Shown here: piece after piece, positions 60,024 to 64,000 of the stretch
How positions within the stretch are numbered: position 1 is the first letter of the stretch
How the letters are laid out: each line of letters begins with the position of its first letter
Program-made: the position numbers and the translations under genes
Notes under the pieces: generated by a model
Database searches by the model: none
What the model was told of the DNA's origin: nothing
The model's input: only the letters and a program-made list of their open reading frames with translations
Assembly (NCBI RefSeq): GCF_914767665.1
Contig: NC_059501.1
Location: forward strand, 71,398,798-71,462,797
Length of the DNA stretch: 64,000 nt
Origin: Harmonia axyridis
Lineage: Eukaryota > Arthropoda > Insecta > Coleoptera > Coccinellidae
Direction: 5' to 3'

Positions 60024-60818
60024 CAGGTAGGGATTCATCAAGCCAAGTAGCTTGAAATTTTAACTAACTACTTGACTCGAAAATCAAGCTCGGGAAATAT
60101 TACATATTGAGCTTTACTTGACTGGATTTTAGATATTTATTGCTGAGCTTGATATGCGCGCGTCACACGGCATATATTTCTGCAATCTGGTGCGCGCTTA
60201 AACTAAATAAGGGGAATCCTCGAGCGCCGAGAGACTGAAGCATTCGCCATTGTGACTTTATTAGTAGTTTTCTCACATTTCTATGAAATCTATTGGTAGG
60301 TTTTGGTAGTTTCAGAAATATCTTTCCAAAATTTTTATCAACGCCAGCATCTTCAGCTCCTATTGAAGGACTATTTTCCAGAGCTTCTCTTACAGTTAGA
60401 AAAACCCGCAATAGGTTAGGCGACAAATCTATAAGATGGCTCATGTGTCTTAGATCCTGGCTGGAAAATTATGAAATCAAACAAAGCCTGGAGGTTTCGC
60501 AATATTAAGAAACTTTTTTTATTATTTTTTATTTTGTTATGATTTATAGTGATTCTGTTTATGTTTCTATTTCTATTATACAATATGTTCAATAAATAAA
60601 AGTGTTTTTTGCAAGGTTTCTTCTCATTTCATCATTTTTTTATTGATGTGATACTACACAATAAAACTGCTAAAAATCAAGTAGCTTGATATGATTCAAG
60701 TACTCGATGAATAAAAACTAGACTTGACTTGAAATTGAAAATCTACTACTTGACTTGAGCTTGACTTAAAATCAAGTCGAGCTCAAGCCAAGTAACTTGA
60801 AAATCAAGAAAGCCATGC
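60024..60818 (+). pseudogene. hAT transposon relic
   Basis: The plus strand at about 60,280-60,508 encodes the hAT dimerisation-domain signature: PASSAPIEGLFSRASLTVRK, then TRNRLGDKSIRWLMCLRSW. Flanking sequence is rich in 'aagtagcttg' and 'caagtcaag' motifs in both orientations, like hAT subterminal repeats. The rest of the transposase is gone. Boundaries are approximate. Confidence 0.7.
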
Positions 60819-61059
60819 AGGTACATTTATATTAAGTATTGTGACGACAAATTCGGCTAGACAAATATATTATGTCTAATTGCTTTTTATCACCACAAAC
60901 TAATTCACAAATTAATAATTGACTATTGGATTTTGGAATCTTCGAACATTTAAAGATTTGAGTCCAGATGTTAGTTCCTCCATATCGTACCATCAAGGCA
61001 CCCTAGGATTAATCCTCAATATGGCCGAAACTGTACAGTTCAAATCCTAAGTATTTGAA

Positions 61060-61320
61060 AGACATCACTCATTCTATAACGTCCTGATTGACATGAGTTG
61101 GAGATTTTTCTGTAGGTTGTTCTCATTTTCCACGAAGAGTATTACATCATCGGCATAAACTCCAGATCGCCTATTATTCAACCCTTGCCAGTTTTCATTT
61201 TTCTTATGATCTCATCCATTATGATATTGAACAGAAGTGGACTCGAAGAGAGAATTCCGCTGTTTACAGGTATTTTCCGGATAGTTTACCATTTATTCTC
61301 GCCTATAAGATGTTCCCAGA
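61060..61320 (-). pseudogene. Non-LTR reverse transcriptase fragment
   Basis: The minus strand encodes VYADDVILFVENENN, the catalytic motif C of a LINE-type reverse transcriptase, preceded by broken finger/palm sequence. Frameshifts and stops are present. Confidence 0.7.
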
Positions 61321-61879
61321 ATATTCAGAGGATTTAATTTACTACTCTCGGATAATGTAAGGGAGCACCCGCTTTGTCTTGAAAATTTCTCAATTATCCG
61401 TCATTGGCGTTTCCCAGACATTCTCGTTTTTGTGTCTGCACTTTATTACGTCGCGAGCGTCGAGTAGGCTGGAAAAATCGACGGTCGGCGTCGAGAAGGG
61501 TCGACGAGTCTTGCGTTAACTGAAAGAAGCCTTTGGGGGACGGTGAAACGACTATGGTTGCTTTGATGGCATTTTGATTATGTACGTCGATGAAGGGAGA
61601 ATGTTATTATAGTAGTAAATTGATGTTATAAGTCAGCTTTGGACCTTTTTATGGCCATTTCATAAGGTGTTACATTGGTAGCTTTCGATATTTTCACTGG
61701 AGGAATATTTGTTATGCAGATTCAAACTAAAACAGTAGTTCTGTCGAATTATTAGTTAAGATCTTAAAATTATGCACACTTATTTTCTCGAGTAGCGTTT
61801 ATGCCCTAATCCAAATAAAACAGAAGTATTCCCTGTTTTCATTCAAATAATCCACAAAAATATGGAGAATTGAAAGTAC

Positions 61880-62690
61880 TTCCAAATATCTTGGAGTTAA
61901 ACTTGATTCTTCTTTGAAAAGAGTTCCACTTGGAAAATTCTCTTATGAAATTGAAGTTGAGGAATAATAATCTTAAAAAAATTATATGGTTCTCCATAGG
62001 GTGCTGATGCCAGCACTCTTCGTAAGGCAGTTTGATCTTGGGTTTTTCTGCTGCTGAATACTATTCTGTTTGGTTCAATAGTACTCATGTTCATGAAATT
62101 GATGCACAGATTAATGTTTCTATGAGAATTATTTGTGGAACTATTAGATATACACCTTTACTTTTGTTACCATTGCTATCACTATATACTTTCGTCTCAT
62201 GTTCAAAGATAGGTTGCAGTCAAGAAATCTTCGGATAAATTACATAGTATCCAAACTTATTTCCTATTGTATCTTACCCTCCAGATACTAGAACTGTCAA
62301 ATTAAAGTCAGGCAAACCTTTATGGATTAATAGTTCCTTCAATCTAATGAAAGTGACAAGAAAATGTAGTGTTCGGAATGGAGTTCTTGTAATGTCTTCG
62401 ACAAAGGTCTAATCGTTTATCCTTCAGGAAGTTCCAAGTTTCAAGCTTCCTAGGAAGATTTGAGGTCTTTTAAATGGACTTAGGACTGGTCAAGGTGGTT
62501 GTAATAGTATGCTCTTCAAATGACATTCTATTGAAGGCCCTCTATGTGAGTGTGGTGTATAAGAAACTCTCGACCACTTGGTGAATACTTGTCCAATTTA
62601 TAAATTTCATGGTGGTTTCCAAGCTATCCATTCAGTTTCAGATTATTTTTTAGGGTGTATCGCTAACTTTGAATCAATATAATGGGAACT
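61880..62690 (+). pseudogene. 3' part of a jockey-type LINE ORF2
   Basis: Plus-strand fragments run in the expected order: YLGVKLDSSLK, then FSAAEYYSVWFNSTHVHEID, NVSMRIICGTIRYTPL, and a terminal Cys-rich block (CECG... LDHLVNTCP) as in the C-terminus of jockey-like ORF2. Several frameshifts occur. It is in opposite orientation to the 61,060-61,320 fragment, so they are not one insertion. Confidence 0.75.
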
Positions 62691-62699
62691 ATTACATTT

Positions 62700-64000
62700 A
62701 TTACTCCTTTCTGGTTCTTTTCTTCTTTTTTGATTTAAGATTTAATTATAATATATAGTCGTCAACTTTTGATGGAGAAGCAATGGATGGAGGAGGATGG
62801 AAAAGATTTAGTTTGGATGAAGAAAAAGCCCTTCAATATAAATATGTTAGCTTCTTCTATAAACAAATACACAAACAAATCACTACACCTTCACGGGGAG
62901 ACAGAGTTTTTGCTGAGGTTTTTATCTGTACTCTTGTATAATACGTTGAAATGAAGAATATCCGTTTACATTTCCTCTGCTTATACTCAGATTTTATATA
63001 CACATGCTTTATTGTTTGAAGTTGTTAATTTCTTGTATTGCTCCATCTCAAAAGAATATATATAGTTACAGTTGAGGACAGTTAAAGTAGCTTAGCGGCA
63101 GAATAATTTGAATAATCCGCTCAAGCAAAACCTCTAGTAATAAAACCATTGCTGTCGTTCGAATTTTTCAACATTTTCACATCGGTTTACGTTGTCGAAT
63201 GAATATAATTGAATGATAAATCATTCTTTTTGCTTTCAAAGCTTTTCCCTCACTTCTATTAAAATATTCATAACTAAAAAACTATACATGCAAACATGAA
63301 ATCAGAAAAGGATAAGATAATAACGTATTAATAAAGTTTCCAACACAAAAATCAACGTAGTCTAATTCCGAACATTGTGCAGCATTTGTCGCAAGGTTTT
63401 TTTTTTGAGTTATTTTGTGGGGGGAGGAATGTTTTTTACATAAACAAATATATATATGACTGTTTGCCCTGTATGGGTTAGTTCACCTTCCATTCGAACC
63501 TTATGAAACTTTGAATAATTGTCTATTTCATTCACGTGAACCGTTCTGGCATAAAATAATGACAAAAAATACGGCGCATTCGCCATTTTGTAACAACCAA
63601 CTTCTTTGATTGAGGCATTAAAATAAAAGTTGCTATAGTATATCCAAAGTCACTTGAACTAGTCCATAAAAACGATTGGCCAGATGTCCCTTCGAAGTGG
63701 ATACCGCGATCCGCTGAATACCGAAGTTCATTTGAAAGTATTATTAATAAATTAATTAACAATAAATTCACTAACCTAAAAGGAATTTCTGGAAACTTGG
63801 ACAACCCTTGTATAAGCGAAATATTCAGCTTCCTCCAAGTGACTTTGGATATACTATAACTGAGGATATTTTGAAAATTTCTAAATTTAATTTTGGTTTA
63901 TTATATCCAATAAAACATGTTTTGGAATCGTCACAGGAAAATCGGTTCGTTCTAAGTATTTCATATGTCTAAACCTTTTTTCTGAAACCATTGAGAATAT
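62700..64000. other. Right end of the window, no gene seen
   Basis: AT-rich sequence with an inverted repeat (63,629-63,860) and no supported exon. Later exons of the GLYAT-like gene, if real, should lie beyond the window. Confidence 0.4.
63629..63860. repeat. Inverted repeat, about 26-bp arms
   Basis: 'tatagtatatccaaagtcac' in the left arm pairs with 'gtgactttggatatactata' in the right arm, with a 180-bp spacer. It may be a small DNA-transposon remnant. The sequence to its left shares 'gccattttgtaacaa' with the tandem repeat at 52,534. Confidence 0.6.

Noticed and set aside
1..64000. CRISPR arrays, operons, tRNA or rRNA genes
   Set aside because: Spliced eukaryotic genes dominate. No regularly spaced repeats, cloverleaf tRNA boxes or rRNA sequence were recognised.

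Overview
This is a window of insect nuclear DNA: AT-rich, genes split by short GT-AG introns, and thick with DNA-transposon relics. A beetle is the best guess, because the telomerase protein at 11,149-12,966 has the compact form, without the N-terminal TEN domain, known from Tribolium. That assignment is inference from remembered families; no search was run.

Layout. 1-3,279: no gene, but several repeats. 3,280-4,422 (-): N-terminal exons of a gene resembling class II PI3-kinase. 4,658-10,837: an apparently complete P-element-superfamily transposon (8-bp target duplication, terminal inverted repeats, THAP-domain transposase), inserted about 230 bp upstream of that gene's start codon. 11,149-12,966 (-): intronless telomerase reverse transcriptase, head to head with mitochondrial ribosomal protein L32 (13,397-13,990, +). 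15,073-22,339 (-): dynamin (shibire) in two coding exons, with a 4.8-kb intron full of mobile-element debris. 24,171-27,055 (-): SR splicing factor Rbp1/SRSF3, with a probable poison exon. 28,611-29,286 (+): cyclophilin PPIL3. 29,358-32,461 (-): a divergent alpha-tubulin whose intron holds the same-strand gene ATPAF1. 34,144-34,318 (-): two orphan exons. 35,017-36,537 (-): an intronless Src42A-like kinase, probably a retrogene. 37,017-45,967 (+): a ten-exon gene for an unrecognised 1,227-residue protein. 46,958-47,305 (-): TMEM230. From about 48,000 to 59,291 (+): first exons of an insect GLYAT-like gene spread over long repeat-filled introns. 59,292-64,000: hAT and non-LTR relics.

The genes do not form a pathway; they are mostly unrelated housekeeping neighbours. 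The points most worth a second look are the intact P-type transposon, the alpha-tubulin that has lost K40, the catalytic Glu and the C-terminal tail, the Rbp1 poison exon, the Src retrogene, and the 1.18-kb non-autonomous element at 37,702-38,879 with repeated internal motifs.
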